This document shows positions 48,500 to 60,746 of a stretch of DNA of 64,000 bases, in pieces. Position 1 is the first letter of the stretch, and each line of letters opens with the position of its first letter. Source of the DNA: Lutjanus erythropterus. Lineage: Eukaryota > Chordata > Actinopteri > Lutjaniformes > Lutjanidae. The position numbers and the translations under genes were made by a program. The notes under the pieces are model-generated. The model saw only the letters and a program-made list of their open reading frames with translations, was not told the DNA's origin and ran no database searches. The stretch spans positions 11,960,775 to 12,024,774 of the forward strand of contig CM034613.1 in assembly GCA_020091685.1 (NCBI GenBank), in the 5' to 3' direction.

Positions 48500-51340
48500 C
48501 TTTCACTGGCTTTATTGAAATTTAATATTTACAAAGTGGTACCTTAGTTAAGAATAAAGGACACAGACTACCATCATAATGTGTGGAAAGACCCTTGAAA
48601 GAATATCTTAATGCAACGCTAAAGGAGAAACATTACGTACCTTAAAATCTGTGACTTTATAACGACAGTGATTTTAAATAATTTCTCCTCGGGTGTCATT
48701 CTGACATGCAATTTCATGCTTCTCTGCTGTTTGTTCATGTAAAACCGATCAAATATTCACACATGGAACAAAATCACTGTAGTTGAGTGCAGTGTGGTTT
48801 GAAGAAAAACTGTTTCAGAGTGTATTCAACTTCCCCACCAATACTGCTCATATAGAAGTGATGACAATCAATGCATCTAATAAATGTCAGTGAATTAAAA
48901 GTCTGCATGATGATTTGAAACCACCTGAAGCAACATTAAAGAGTTCAGTCTATAGTCTCACAGAGCCAGACCTCCACAGTGCTGTGTCAGTGGAAAGACA
49001 CAAAGTAGATTCATACAGGTGCTGTTCTTAACAGAAATGTTGCCCTTTTTATCCCTTTTATATGATTTATACTCCTTACTTTTTTAAATAAGACAAAAAC
49101 CTCAGAATTAAAACAAAGTTCTGCACTGAAAAATCAATATGCAGATGACAAATGCAGAACCAAAACAGACATCCATGAGTCAGTTTGTTAGTGAATGTAA
49201 CAAAACAGGTTCAACCACCCCACCTGTTAAAAAAGACAGAGCAAATTTCTTACTGTCTGTAAACATCCATGAACATGTTTAATCTACTTCATTCCAACTT
49301 GTGTTCCTCATTCCTTAGATTGCTCACACGACATATGAACATGTTGTCTTCACTGTACATAAAGAACACAGTGCTGCCTATCGCAGCAGGGCCTCAAGCC
49401 TCTCACTTTAACTGGTTTCAAGGTTAAGACGAGGTTGTTTTTCACTATATATTGATATCAAGCTGAAAGCAGTTCAACTGATGAACTTCTGCTGGGCTGA
49501 CCAGATGAGAACAGGTGAAATTCAGGGCAGGGAGTTGTGGGTGGACGTGTCAGGTCGGAAGGATTAAAACAGAATAATATAGAGCGACATCATTTGTTTT
49601 TAATATTATTACAGTTACAGATTCCGAGGATGATATTTGGCACAGCGTCCTGGCACAGGTGACAGGTGTGTCATCATCAGGTTGATTTAATTTAATCATA
49701 ACTTCCTCCCTCAGTAGCGACCACACGCTCCATCTTCTGGTTTAGACTGGTTGAATGCCATCAACTGTCAGCTGAATTGGTGAGCGAGGTGTCATAGATG
49801 ATGAGCACATGAGCCGCCTATAGAAGATCCTCCCGTCAGTGTGTCAGGCTCTGAATCCCTGCAGGTTTGGGTGGTTTAAGATATTCGCTCATCACTCCCC
49901 AATGTCTCTATGCAATCTGCACAGACACCACAGTCTTAACTATGTTCTGCTGCTGTAGACTAGATTTAGTTGTTTCACAGTGGCATAACTATAAAAAACT
50001 ATAGCGTGTTTTAGTTCAGTTTCCTGATTCCTGATTCATAGTGTGCTGCGTTATCGGAGCATTACTTTGTCATTCCTGTTAAGTGATCAGGCAGGTTTGA
50101 CGTGTGTTCAATGCACCGTTTGGTACGTGGGGTTTATGTTACCTTCCTGTCACCACTCATCATTATGATGAGCATTTTTCTAGTCTACATCCTCGTTCCA
50201 ACATGAGACTTACAGTACTTATTTTTCCTCCATGTCACGTTCCTCGTTCCTTACATGAATCATGTGAACGTATCACTATCATGTTTTTCATGTTTATGGA
50301 AACTTCAGTGATAACGAACACAGCGTGACATTTCCATTATGATTACCCAGATCAGATTTTTTAATAAGGTACTGTAATATCAGATACTGCCCTGTTTATC
50401 ACATCATTATCAGCCTATCTGCTGTGATCAGTATGTTCAGCTTCAGTTTTTTTTTTTGCATATCTATGGTAAAGGTCAGCAGGCTTTACTATCAAAGCAA
50501 AGAAATCCAGGAGTTTTTTTTTCTCTCTCTGAGACTTTTCTTTGTTTTGATTTAGCATCCAAAGTTCTCCTATGGAGACTCAATAAATAAACTCAAAATT
50601 TAGGGTAAAAAGCACTGAGCAGTGCATCTAATCCAGACATAGAAATGGACTGTGTTATTAGACATGGACTATTGTGTGTATTTCACTTGACCAAATATTC
50701 AAAATTTATTTTTATTCGGAGTATAGGCTATAATTTTTTTTTTTTTTTTACAATTGAAGAATGTAAAAATCCCTTAGGCCTACAACAATGATAAATGACA
50801 ATTAAATGTTAACAAAAAAGAGCTGCTATTGATTTATATTTATTTTTTAGACACAGACACAGGAAGCCACTGGAAAGTAGCAAAAGAGCCGCATGTAGCT
50901 CCAGAGCCACAGGTTGAGGACCCATCACGAGGTTACGAGGACAGGTTCGTCAGCTAGAAATGAGACGCTGCTTGTGTTTACATCTCTGTGAAATCTCAGG
51001 CCGAGTGCTCCCAACAATTACTCCCAATTTTGATGTTAAATCTGCCGCCGTTATTCCTTTAAACTGCATATATGCAGGGTGACAAGGGAAAACTTGACCT
51101 ATAGCAACAGTAACTAAAGAGGGCAGGGACATTTCAAATGAAATGGTAAGAGTTTTTTTTTTTTTTTACTAAATTCAGGGAAAAATAGAAACATGTTTTT
51201 TTTTTTTTTACAGTGAGCGCTTAAGGATTTAGCTTCATTTCTACACGTCAGAAGGGTAAGAGTAGACTGCAAAGGACAAACCAGGAAGATTTTCTTTCTG
51301 TCATTTTCTGGTTGTTTGATTTGAGTGGCGAGGGACATTC
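48500..51340. other. Intergenic, nothing recognised
   Basis: About 2.8 kb of AT-rich DNA between the lectin and the tandem C1q genes. T/A homopolymer runs occur near 50447, 50737, 51152 and 51198. Short open frames on both strands (50104-50328, 51114-51389) have no domain or splice support. Confidence 0.55.
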
Positions 51341-51349
51341 CCTCAGTGA

Positions 51350-51508
51350 TCATCATGTAAAAAAGGTCTTGCTGCACCCTCCTTGTCACAAATGGGCTGT
51401 TCTTGACAAAGATAAAAGGAGCTGCTGAGCCAGTTCTTGCACAAGAAGTCTATTTTTGCAGACAGTGCAGACAATTGTTGAGTGAAGAACCTCATCTCAT
51501 CTCTCAAA
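51350..51508 (+). promoter_or_regulatory. Promoter and 5' UTR of long C1q-like gene
   Basis: The block carries TCTTGCTGCACCCT, TTGTCACAAATGGGCTGT, a TATA-like GATAAAAGGAGCTGCTGAG at 51411 and TTTTGCAGAC before the ATG at 51509. The same words in the same order and nearly the same spacing occur upstream of the paralog at 59425-59563. Transcription probably starts about 25-35 bases after the GATAAAAG box. Confidence 0.7.
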
Positions 51509-54500
51509 ATGGTCACCAAGGTGGTTTTTCTTTTTGCCTTATTTGCAGTTGCATCTTCCGAACTTCCACAGCAACGGAGGTGTGACCCAGAGCCACAAAA
51601 AGAGAAACCGACTCACTGCTCAAATTACAGAAACATAGAATATCTTGCCGTTGCACAGACAAAACTCGAAAAGAAACAAAATAAGCTGGAACAAAGGATC
51701 AGCGATATGGAACACAAGACAGGACTACACCTCGAGCAGGCAGACAGTGACATTATAGCACTCAAAATCTTGGCAACTAACCTTTCAAGTGCACTAAAGA
51801 ACCTCGAAACAACAAAGTTGCAAACAGAGATGGAACTCAAAGACACAAAGACACAGCTGGACAAACACAAAGCTGACATCCTCAACCTGAAGAGAGAGGT
51901 TCAAGACCTGGTGAAACATGGCAAAATAGTTGGGGGAAACTTCAGCGAGATCAAAAAGAAACTCGATGCAACTGAGCAGCAGTTGAGGGACAAAAAAGCC
52001 AAGCTTGAAAGTCTGGAGTCTGAAACCGAGGCTGCGTTCAATGACACACAGAGACTAATGAATTCCTATAAGAATGAACTTTTCAGCCTTAACAAGACGG
52101 CCCAGGAACTTGAAGTCAAAGTCAAAGCCCAACTGGGCACCACAAAGACAGAACTTGAAGCCAGACTGGAGAAAATTCAAAAGAACAATGAAGGTAATTT
52201 TAAAATCAAAACGGTCTAAACATTTACCATTCATGTCACATGCACAAAACTTTGTTTCCGTTAAAACTAATCTCATGAATTGGATGTGAAAATCATCTGA
52301 ATAATATAATGAATAATGAATAATGCAATGATTTTATTTCTGTTTCAAGGTTTCAGCGCAAAACTGAGCAAACAAAAGGCTGACACTGACAAATTTAAGG
52401 AAGAAACTGGCAACAAATTCAATAATGTTGACAACCAGCTGAAAACACAAAGAGCCACAGTGGACAAGCAGAAAGTTGCCCTCAACACTCTCAAGAGCGA
52501 CACTGCAGGTAGGCTACATGTAAAACTTTAAATAACCCCTTTAAAAAAAAAGAAAAAAAGAAAGAAAAAAAGTCTAATCCTGCAGTCGATGGACCACAAA
52601 CTTTTTCAGCTGGAGTTAGAGTTGACATATTATGGCAGAGACACATCTGATAGCAATATTTAAAGCTCAAAGCTTTTTATGCCTAGTTAAATCCTATTTT
52701 TGTACAAATCTGACAGAGCTGATGGGAATGTCACAGGAAACACAGGGGTCATATTTTCAGTTCAATTGCTTCAAGTTCTCAATTATGAGACAAAGTTGTT
52801 TTCTAGCACAGAGCAAGTTGAGAAATTAAAAAAAATATTAAGCAAAAATATCATAAGTTACATATAAATCCTTACAAAATTATGATTTATAATTTAAATC
52901 CTATATTCAGAATATGAATGGGGTTTTCACGTCTGGACACTGTGGAGCTCTGCCGATGCTTTGTGAAGAGTGTAATGAATATTTTGCTTAGGCTGTTTAG
53001 GCTCTGTCTTCCTTCTTTTCTATTTTAATAACTGTGGAATGATTGTGGAAATTGTAAAATTACCTTTTTAAACGATGATCTGCTTTCTGTTGATAGGAAT
53101 AAATACCAGACTGAGGACAGCCGAGCAAAAACTTCTAGAACAAAACAATCTCACAAAAGAGGTGACGAAAATTGCAGCACAAGGTAAGAGCAGAGAATGA
53201 ATATCTAGACTCTTCAAATAATTGGACTTTCCTAAGTCCCGCCCCTTTTTGTTCTTTTCTCCTATAACAGTTGAGCAACCTTGGTACTTAAGGCAACTTT
53301 GTCCTTTTCCTGTTCCCGGTACTTAGATGTGCTATGTTCTAGACTTGTCTATGTTGAAAAGCAAGCAACATTTTTATGATTTTTAACAGATGTTGCAAAC
53401 ATACATATATTCACATCTTAATTTAGTTAATGTTGGCAAAAGGCTACCTAACTAGCCAGTATTCTATATCAATCAAACTAGCAAGCTAATATATGGTAAT
53501 CATTAGCCAGCTAAAGTTGACAGAGCTATCAATCTTGCTCAGCTACTATTGGAGCCCAGGGCAAAAAGGGGCGGGACTTTATTAGCTCTAAACTGAACGT
53601 AACCATGTTTACTTTACTTTCTTCAGCCAGTGCCAAGGTGGCATTTTCTGCAACTGTAGTCGAAGGTCCAGGTGTGTTCACTGGACCTGTAATCAACAAT
53701 AATTTGCTGATCTTTAATAAAGTCTTCATGAATGTCGGCAACGCCTACAACAAAAAAACAGGTATGTTCTACACACTAAACCAATGACAGACAAGTGTGA
53801 AAATATTTCTTTAAAAACATTGTATATATAATGTGGGGTACCATGGCTACCAAACTGACAACAATATATAATACAGTATTGTATATTCACGAAATGAATA
53901 CGCATGAGTCATATGTCAATATTTCAGAAAAAAATTCAGTTTTGAAGTAAACAGTCTTTCCAACCACAACACATCAGAGTGACACCATACAAATGTAACA
54001 TAAATCTTCCATAATGAATTCTTTCACTCATCAAAAAAAAAAAATTGTACCATCATTATACATTTATTATTTAAGTAAATAAACCTTGTAAAAATTAAAA
54101 GTAGGCTAAATACAAAAGAAATCAATGCACATATAAAAATACACAACAAACAGGTGGTTCAAACTAGGGTGCCACTTCTCACTGGACAGATAACCAATCA
54201 TATTTGAGGCTACTGGGGTGGCACTTAGGGTGGCAAATCAGATTCCAGGGGTGGCCAGTGCCCGACTCCTTATAAATTACCCCCCTGTAAACTCGTGAAT
54301 TGGTGTTTTTTTGCTTTGGTTTTTGTAAGATTAAACAAATTAGCTGATGTTATGTTGTAATGTTAGCAGGTGTGGTAATTAGTGATATTTAGAGGTGGTG
54401 GCAGGTGTTTTTTGTTATTTCTGGACAGTTTTCAGTCTTTATGCTACACTAAGGTGCTAAACAGCTGCTGGCTTTAATTTACTCTCAGTAAGAAAGTTAA

Positions 54501-54844
54501 AAAGCATTTCCCAAAATGTCAAAATATTCTTTTCAATTACTTATTTGGCTGTTTTCGCATTTTTCTTTTTTGCAGGCATCTTCACAGCTCCGGTGAAAGG
54601 GGCTTACTACTTTTCATTCATGACGTTTGGCTACAACAGCTACACTTCTGGAGCCATCCTGGTGAAGAACGGGCATTACCAAGTGAGCACCTGGGAATTC
54701 AAAGGACCGGATGCCAGTGACACCACCAGCAACTCAGTCATTCTTGAACTGTGTGTCGGAGAGACCGTCAACATCATCCTGTGGAAAGGTGGAAAAATAC
54801 ACACAAGTGTCTTTAGTGGGTTCCTCATCTTTCCAACAAAGTAG
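51509..54844 (+). CDS. C1q-like secreted protein with long coiled coil (444 aa)
   Basis: Five coding exons: 51509-52193, 52350-52508, 53097-53183, 53627-53761, 54576-54844. All introns are phase 1 and the total is 445 codons with stop. It has a signal peptide (MVTKVVFLFALFAVASS), a short Cys-containing segment (RRCDPEPQKEKPTHCSNY) and roughly 280 residues of Lys/Glu/Leu-rich coiled coil with several N-glycosylation sequons. A C-terminal C1q domain follows, encoded by the last two exons: VAFSATV, GIFTAPVKGAYYFSF, GAILVKNG, VFSGFLIFP. The two cysteines near the N-terminus could link trimers. The long stalk replaces collagen. It is probably a secreted pattern-recognition or lectin-like protein by family. 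The start is the first ATG after the TATA-like box, followed by a clear signal sequence. A poly-A signal AATAAA lies at 55180. It is the parent-like paralog of the gene at 59564. Confidence 0.9.
53232..53583. mobile_element. MITE with AAGTCCCGCCCCTTTTTG inverted ends
   Basis: The left end AAGTCCCGCCCCTTTTTG at 53234 is the exact reverse complement of CAAAAAGGGGCGGGACTT at 53562-53579. The interior holds GTTAATGTTGGCAAAAGGCT and CTAGCAAGCTAA-like words also found at 10.4-11.0 kb and 26.8-27.1 kb. It occupies most of intron 3 of the long C1q gene. Confidence 0.78.
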
Positions 54845-55343
54845 ACCTTTGGGGATGTGATGCTGAGGTTTTTATTTTTTTAGGGACACATGCTTTTTGT
54901 CTATAGTTTTCTTTGTCTTCCTCTCAGCAATCTTTAATGTGAAGTATAATTGTTTTGAGAATGATTTCACTTACTAATATAGTCTTCTAAGTACAATCCA
55001 TACCTCAGAAACTTCACTGTAGAAATAGGATTAATGGTTTCCCTTAAGGAGAAAAAAGTGTTATACTTTATGGTAAGATAAATAAGTGGGTATTTTTGTA
55101 GCACATTTTGTGAGATTAAAAGAGTACAAAGTTATGTGATCAGAATGTAATTTTATATTAAATCAGTTGTGTTTTCTTTAATAAATTTTGTTTAATCACT
55201 TACAGTATGTGGTATTGTTTTTTGGGCATGTGCATCAGATAAATAATACACAAGTTAACAATATAATTTAAAATTAATTTGATCTTACTCTTTTGTATGC
55301 TTTATTTATGGAGGAAAAAAAAGGCAATTTCTATACTTTACAC

Positions 55344-56259
55344 CAGTCATTCCCAAACACTGGGTCATGACCCGTAGGTGGGTCACCGCAGATTTTATTT
55401 GGGTCATGAAATCAAAGAAAAAAAAAAAGAAAAAAAAATGGAAGAAATTCTCCAAATTTAAGATTTATGTCAGTAGTAGCTTTAAAATGTGTTTAACTGA
55501 CAAGAGGAAAAAACAATAGCCTGTTAATTCTGCCTAAATGCACTTATTTTGTCTCAATTATAAAGGAGGCTGAAATGTCCAACACTGTAAAAATGAAAAA
55601 GTTGAGAAAACTCAGAATTTCAGGCGAACTTACTTTATTATTATTAATTTTTTTGTAGGTGTGAACCCAACTCAAGGTCTTAAGGTTTGAAAAAGTTTTA
55701 CCAACTATTTAAATTTTGTTGAGATAATTTACATTTCTTCTTTAGATAAACTTGAATCTTTGAGTGCCAGAAACACCAAAAAAAAATTGTCCTTCAGTAA
55801 ACTCAAAAGTGAAAGTGAATAATGGTTAATATTTCAATTTTCAAGCACCCAAATAATAACAAGTTCACAGCTCACTGTGAACAATTTCTGTAAGAAGAAA
55901 AGTAAACTATCTCAACCAATGATGAAAAGTTGGCAAAACTTATTTTAGTTTATTTCAAAATTGAAGAGTCTGAGTTGAGCTCAGAACTCAAAACTCTATT
56001 AGAACAAAATTTTGAGTTGTCTCAACAGGTTTGTTTTCTTGATGAGAGTAAATAAAACAGTACCGTTTACTCAGCCTAAATGTATTTATTTCTAACTTTT
56101 AAAGTATTTAAAACGTGTATATGCATGTGTCCGGATAAGATAAGGTGATGCAGACTAACTCTTCACAAAATTTACTGATAAGGCAGATTGTGACTTGGGT
56201 TGCAATGATTTATAATTATTGAAAAGTGGGTCCCCAGAAAAAATGCTTGGGAAAAACTG
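55344..56259. mobile_element. Non-autonomous hAT-like element (916 bp)
   Basis: The element starts CAGTCATTCCCAAACACTGG and ends AATGCTTGGGAAAAACTG, imperfect inverted ends of the common CAGTGNTTCCCAA type. Flanking 8-bp sequences CTTTACAC (55336-55343) and GTTTAAAC (56260-56267) agree at six of eight positions, as expected for a decayed hAT target-site duplication. The interior includes the typical GGGTCATGACCCG and GGTGGGTCACCG words. No transposase remains. Confidence 0.75.
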
Positions 56260-56772
56260 GTTTAAACCTCTAGTTCCATACCTGGAGGGAGTCCTGATCC
56301 CCGCTAGGGGTCGCCAAAGCTTCACGGGGGTCATGAGGCCCTCTTGATGCTTGTGAGGAAAACTCAGTTAAATAGGGTTAGTTTATTATTATGTAAGATA
56401 TAAACTAAAAAATCTCACAGGATAAGGACACAAAGACCTAAACACAAGCTGTTCTCACAGAGCCTTCAACTGTCCAGCACTACGAGACAACTGTTAAGAC
56501 AACATCGGAGCTAATAGAACAATGGCCAAGTGTTGAGTATGTTATCAGTATGTATAGTATGTTAAGTATGTATCACTGTTAAAAATAAAAATATATATAT
56601 CATTATACAGACCATATAAAGAGGTCCCAAAAGACAAACAGGAAAACTCAGTACTGATGCAGTATTCACAGGAAATAATCTCCTCCATATTCATCCAAAG
56701 TACTCATTTTAAACAAACACAGCATGAACACAGCATGAAATATCCATTAAATATGTTGCTTATTTAATGACA

Positions 56773-56775
<3 letters not shown>

Positions 56776-56831
<56 letters not shown>
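56776..56831. repeat. GT microsatellite, about 28 units
   Basis: An uninterrupted GT run of roughly 55 bases, the longest simple repeat in the window, interrupted only at its right end by TTTGTATG. It is likely to be length-polymorphic. Confidence 0.97.
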
Positions 56832-56833
<2 letters not shown>

Positions 56834-56885
56834 TATGCAGATAAAAGCTGCCCACAACAAATCTGCATGGGAAAAAAGTAACTTG

Positions 56886-57583
56886 TGACGGGTGTACTTA
56901 GGACCCAATAGCAGCACTCAGAAATTCTGGGACAGTTGGTAATGAACCTTTATTTAAACAGAAACAGAACAGGAACTAGAGCTGACGAAGAAACAGGTTA
57001 CAGTCACTTTACGGGCTGGGAGCCCAAAAACAGTCACAGGGAGTCAGACTCGAGGAATGGGTAGAGCCAAACTTGGACGTGAGGACCGAGGGAGAAGACG
57101 TGAGCCCTCAGACCCATACAGTTCCGTTTTCTTACAGGCAGGAGTGACAGAGAGAGGTTTGCAGAAGGCAGCAGCCACAGGGACAGGCAGGCAAAACAGG
57201 GAACGTAGAGAAAGTTCTCACAGTCAGGAACAGAAGGCTGTGGTGAGAATCCGGGAACCAGGCGAGGCAGGAGAGTCAGACGGGCAGGGAAGACAATGGA
57301 AAAAAACAATCCGGGAAAAGGGCTGGAGAGTCTTGCAGGGGAATACTGAAGAACAATCTGGCAAAGAGTCAGAGTGCAGGAGAGGCTTATAAGCAGGGCT
57401 GATTGTGGATGAGCTGCAGCTGTGCCAGCAGGTGAGTGGAGTTGAGCTGATGAGGTGGGAGTGGCCGGCAGGTAAAGTGGAGCAGAGGCAGGGAGAGTGG
57501 GATTTTACTGGGGCAGAGGGACAGGAGGGAAACTGGGGGAATGGAGAACAGGTGAAGGGAAACTGGGCAGAACTGTGACATAA
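56886..57583. repeat. GC-rich dispersed repeat bounded by TGTGAC
   Basis: About 700 bases of purine- and G-rich sequence that contrast with the AT-rich surroundings. The block begins TTGTGACGGGTGTACTTAGG followed by ACCCAATAGCAGCA and ends GGCAGAACTGTGACATAACT. Both edges resemble a known fish interspersed repeat. Open frames on both strands inside it (57057-57392, 57034-57309) are low-complexity Arg/Gly/Glu translations and not genes. Confidence 0.5.
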
Positions 57584-59424
57584 CTATTAGCTGTGTGTGT
57601 GTGTAAAGCACATGGAGCAGTGTTGACATATTCAAGGATAGTATGGAGAGAATGTTTTCTAAAACAAACTGGAAGGTTACAGCCACTTGCATTGCTATAA
57701 TAATTACATAAAATAATGCACATGAAATAAAGTTACGTAATGTATTTTGTTCCGTTCATTGCAAACAATACAGTGTCACCATAGCAACACAGCGTCACGT
57801 GTCTTGAATCTATGTGAGGGCAACAAAAGAGTCGATGGGCAGCTTGTCAAAACGATTGAAAGAAGTTATACGTGATGATCAAGAGCTAAACAAGGAATTC
57901 ATATAAATTTCATGCCATGAAATATGTAATATGTACAAAATGCAATCTGTGTACGTAACAATACATGTGGTGCATCCCATAGGCAGGAAAATGATACTTG
58001 CTGAACAAGCAGGCTGATACTGATGGGACAAAAAAAGTTGAAAACTGGCAAAAAAAAAACTACTAACAAGAAAAGAAAAAGAAAAAAGAAGCTGGTCTAG
58101 ATAATCATAATGGAAATATTACGCTGTGATGGATATCAATGTTTTCTTATGAACAAGAAAAACAGTGAGGACGATATGTTTCATATTTCGTGTCAGCTGT
58201 CTTAGGAATAAGAAAGCGGTCAAGTTTAATATTTCTAGCTCTATTCAGTTGTTATTCAGTGTAAACTGCTTTGTCTTTTATCATCCTTTATGCTTTTAAA
58301 GATCAGAATGGTGCTGTGAGCTCATTGCAAAAAAAAAAGCCCACATTCTTGACAAAGAGCAGAGATGATCGGATGTCATCATTTATCCCAGTTCAGCACC
58401 AATAATTGCTGCCTGCTGTTGCCAAAAATGACTCTCCGAGAACCGTGAGAGTGAACCAGAGCTGACAAACAATGAGCTGAGCTTCCTATAAAGCTCGGTG
58501 GAACTGAGAGGAGCCGCAGATTTGGGTGATAATTCTCTGTATAGTCATCATTGTGTATTTGGATTTGTGATAAAATAATGTTGAGCTACTTAAAGGTTTC
58601 CAGTGGATGCGTTTTAAAAATGAGAACATTGGAAAAGGCCTTTAAATATGCACTTGATTGATATATGTATATATACACCTGATATCATGCTAAAAGGCTG
58701 CTGCATGTCCCAGACAAACATGTGCACCCTCACCTGTTGAAGACAAGGAAATAAGCATGACTTATTTAACCCTACAATAAAGCGTGGTGTGCGGCGCTAT
58801 TCATTCATAAACCTAACTGTCTGTGCTGTGAAGGTCATCTGAAGACAATGGAGTCAGGCAGGAATATTTTTCTAGAAATTCTAGTTTTGATGAGAAATAC
58901 CTTTGCAGGTATAAAATAAGACAATGACATGCTTTCTTCAGTACACTAGTCATCATTTTCTGAGTGAACAACTGCTATAGTGTGATGAGCATAACATGTC
59001 TGGGGCGGCGAATAATGGTGTGTTGTGATCGGTCCAGACCTCACATGTGATAACAGCCAAATAAATGTTGTCTTTTTTTTCAAATGGAGACTTTTTTTGT
59101 CTTCAGGGTGTATTAAAATGCTGATTTTAATAATTAAAGATAAAGTATATGTTCTCCCAGTTATTTAAGGTGGGCCAGTTTTACAAATGGGTGGGCCCAG
59201 GCCTGTAAGGCCCACCCATAACGCCACGCCACCAAATAAAATGGATTAGTTCAATTTCTACATATTAGTAGGATAAAAATACACAACATAAGACAGAAAA
59301 TTGAGTAGTTCTCCTTTCTGTTGTGGTTTTTTTGTTCAGAATCAGAAATATGTTTTTAATTGCCGGGGTTGAAATTGGGTCACATCACTTTTTGCAAGAG
59401 CCTTGTCCTGTACAGTGTTCATGA

Positions 59425-59563
59425 AATAAATCTCTTGCTGCACCCTTGTTGTCACAAGTGGGCTGTCCAGTTGAAGATAAAAGGAGCTGCTGAGACAGTT
59501 CTCGCCCAGACACTCAAATTTTGCAGACGGCTGTTGAGTAAGTAGTTTACTTCACCTTTAAAA
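59425..59563 (+). promoter_or_regulatory. Promoter and 5' UTR of short C1q-like gene
   Basis: This is the duplicate of the block at 51350-51508. It has TCTTGCTGCACCCT, TTGTCACAAGTGGGCTGT, GATAAAAGGAGCTGCTGAG at 59476, AGTTCT and TTTTGCAGAC, then the ATG at 59564. Conservation of the box order suggests both genes keep the same regulation. Confidence 0.7.
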
Positions 59564-60746
59564 ATGGTGACCACCGTGGTTTTTCTTCTTGCTTTATTCG
59601 GACTTGCGTCTCCTTCCCATCTCCCACACAATCGGACGTGTGAGCTGGAGCCAGGCCGAGAGACACCAACTGTTTGCTCAAACTACAAAAACATTTTGCA
59701 CATTGATGATGGCCAGACAAAACTTGAAGAGAAGCTAATGATGCTGGAACAAAGGATCGATACTTTGGAAGGTAGGACCAGACTACATCTTGATTCTGCA
59801 GCATCCGTGCACTTGAACTCTTTGTGACTAACCTTTCAAGCAAAACAGTGTTTTTTATAACTGTGGAACACTTTTTAAAAAATGTAAAATGACCTTTTCT
59901 GTTGATAGGGACACAACAGAGGAGATTTCCACCACGAGGTAAGGAAAGAGAAAGAATATCCAGACTATGATAAATGTAAGACGTTTCCAGATACAAATAC
60001 ACACACTAAACTCAATTTTAACAAAGTTTATCTTCCTTTCTTTAGCTAAGGTGGCATTCTCTGCAGCTACAGTCGAGTCTCCTGATGTGTTCACTGGACC
60101 TGCAGCCTCCACCAACACTACACTGATCTTTGGCCAAGTCTTCACAAACATTGGCAATGCTTATAACAATAACACAGGTATGTTATGCACACGGTCCAGG
60201 GTCAGACAGATGTGTGTTAGTTTCAGGACAGTGGCTATAATTTAGTGTTTAACTACATCTCTCTTTGCGCACAATGTACATCACCAACACTGATCTTGGT
60301 GCTTGGTGCTTTCATGGAGGTAATTATTGTTATTTGTATTCCAGTTGAGTAAAAAAAAAAAAATATATATATATATATATGTATAAAAAATTCCTCTCAA
60401 GCAAACCTGTGACAACAAATGTTTAAAATGGCGTAAAATCATTGCATTTTCCTTTTTTGCAGGCATCTTCACTGCTCCGACGAAAGGCGTTTACCACTTT
60501 ACATTTGTGACTTTTGGCTACAACCGCCACAATTCAGGAGCCATACTGATGAAGAACGGGCAGTACCAAATGAGCACCTGGGAATTCACAGGACTGGATA
60601 TGAGCGACACGACCAGCAACACAATAATTCTTGAACTGAATACTGGTGACACCGTCAACATCAACCTGTGGCAAGGTGGAAAAATACATACAGGTGCCTT
60701 CAGTGGGTTCCTCATCTTCCCACTGTATTGGTGGTGGGATAATTAA
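59564..60746 (+). CDS. Short C1q-like paralog with deleted coiled coil (217 aa)
   Basis: Four coding exons: 59564-59771, 59909-59938, 60046-60177, 60463-60746. All introns are phase 1 and the total is 218 codons with stop. The signal peptide (MVTTVVFLLALFGLASPS) and Cys segment (RTCELEPGRETPTVCSNY) match the paralog at 51509. The C1q domain is intact: VAFSAATV, GIFTAPTKGVYHFTF, GAILMKNG, AFSGFLIFP. The long stalk is gone. Exon 1 corresponds only to the first third of the paralog's exon 1 and ends at a GGAAG|GTAGGA donor where the paralog reads GAACACAAGACA. Exon 2 is 10 codons long. Without splicing at 59771 the frame hits TGA at about 59826. The protein adds YWWWDN after the usual C1q end. 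A poly-A signal AATAAA lies at 60881. It is an intact gene if the inferred donor is used, otherwise a pseudogene. Confidence 0.75.

Larger units (their letters stand above)
54850..59420. other. Intergenic between the tandem C1q genes
   Basis: About 4.5 kb filled largely by repeats: the hAT-like element (55344-56259), a long GT microsatellite and a GC-rich dispersed block (56886-57583). A TATAAAA word at 58914 has no open frame behind it. No gene is supported. Confidence 0.6.

Noticed and set aside
57057-57392. Arg/Gly/Glu-rich plus-strand open frame
   Set aside because: It lies wholly inside a GC-rich dispersed repeat (56886-57583) and has no domain or splice context.
58900-58990. TATAAAA box at 58914 as a promoter of a further C1q gene
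   Set aside because: No start codon with a signal peptide follows and the words shared by the two C1q promoters are missing. The real promoter lies at 59425-59563.
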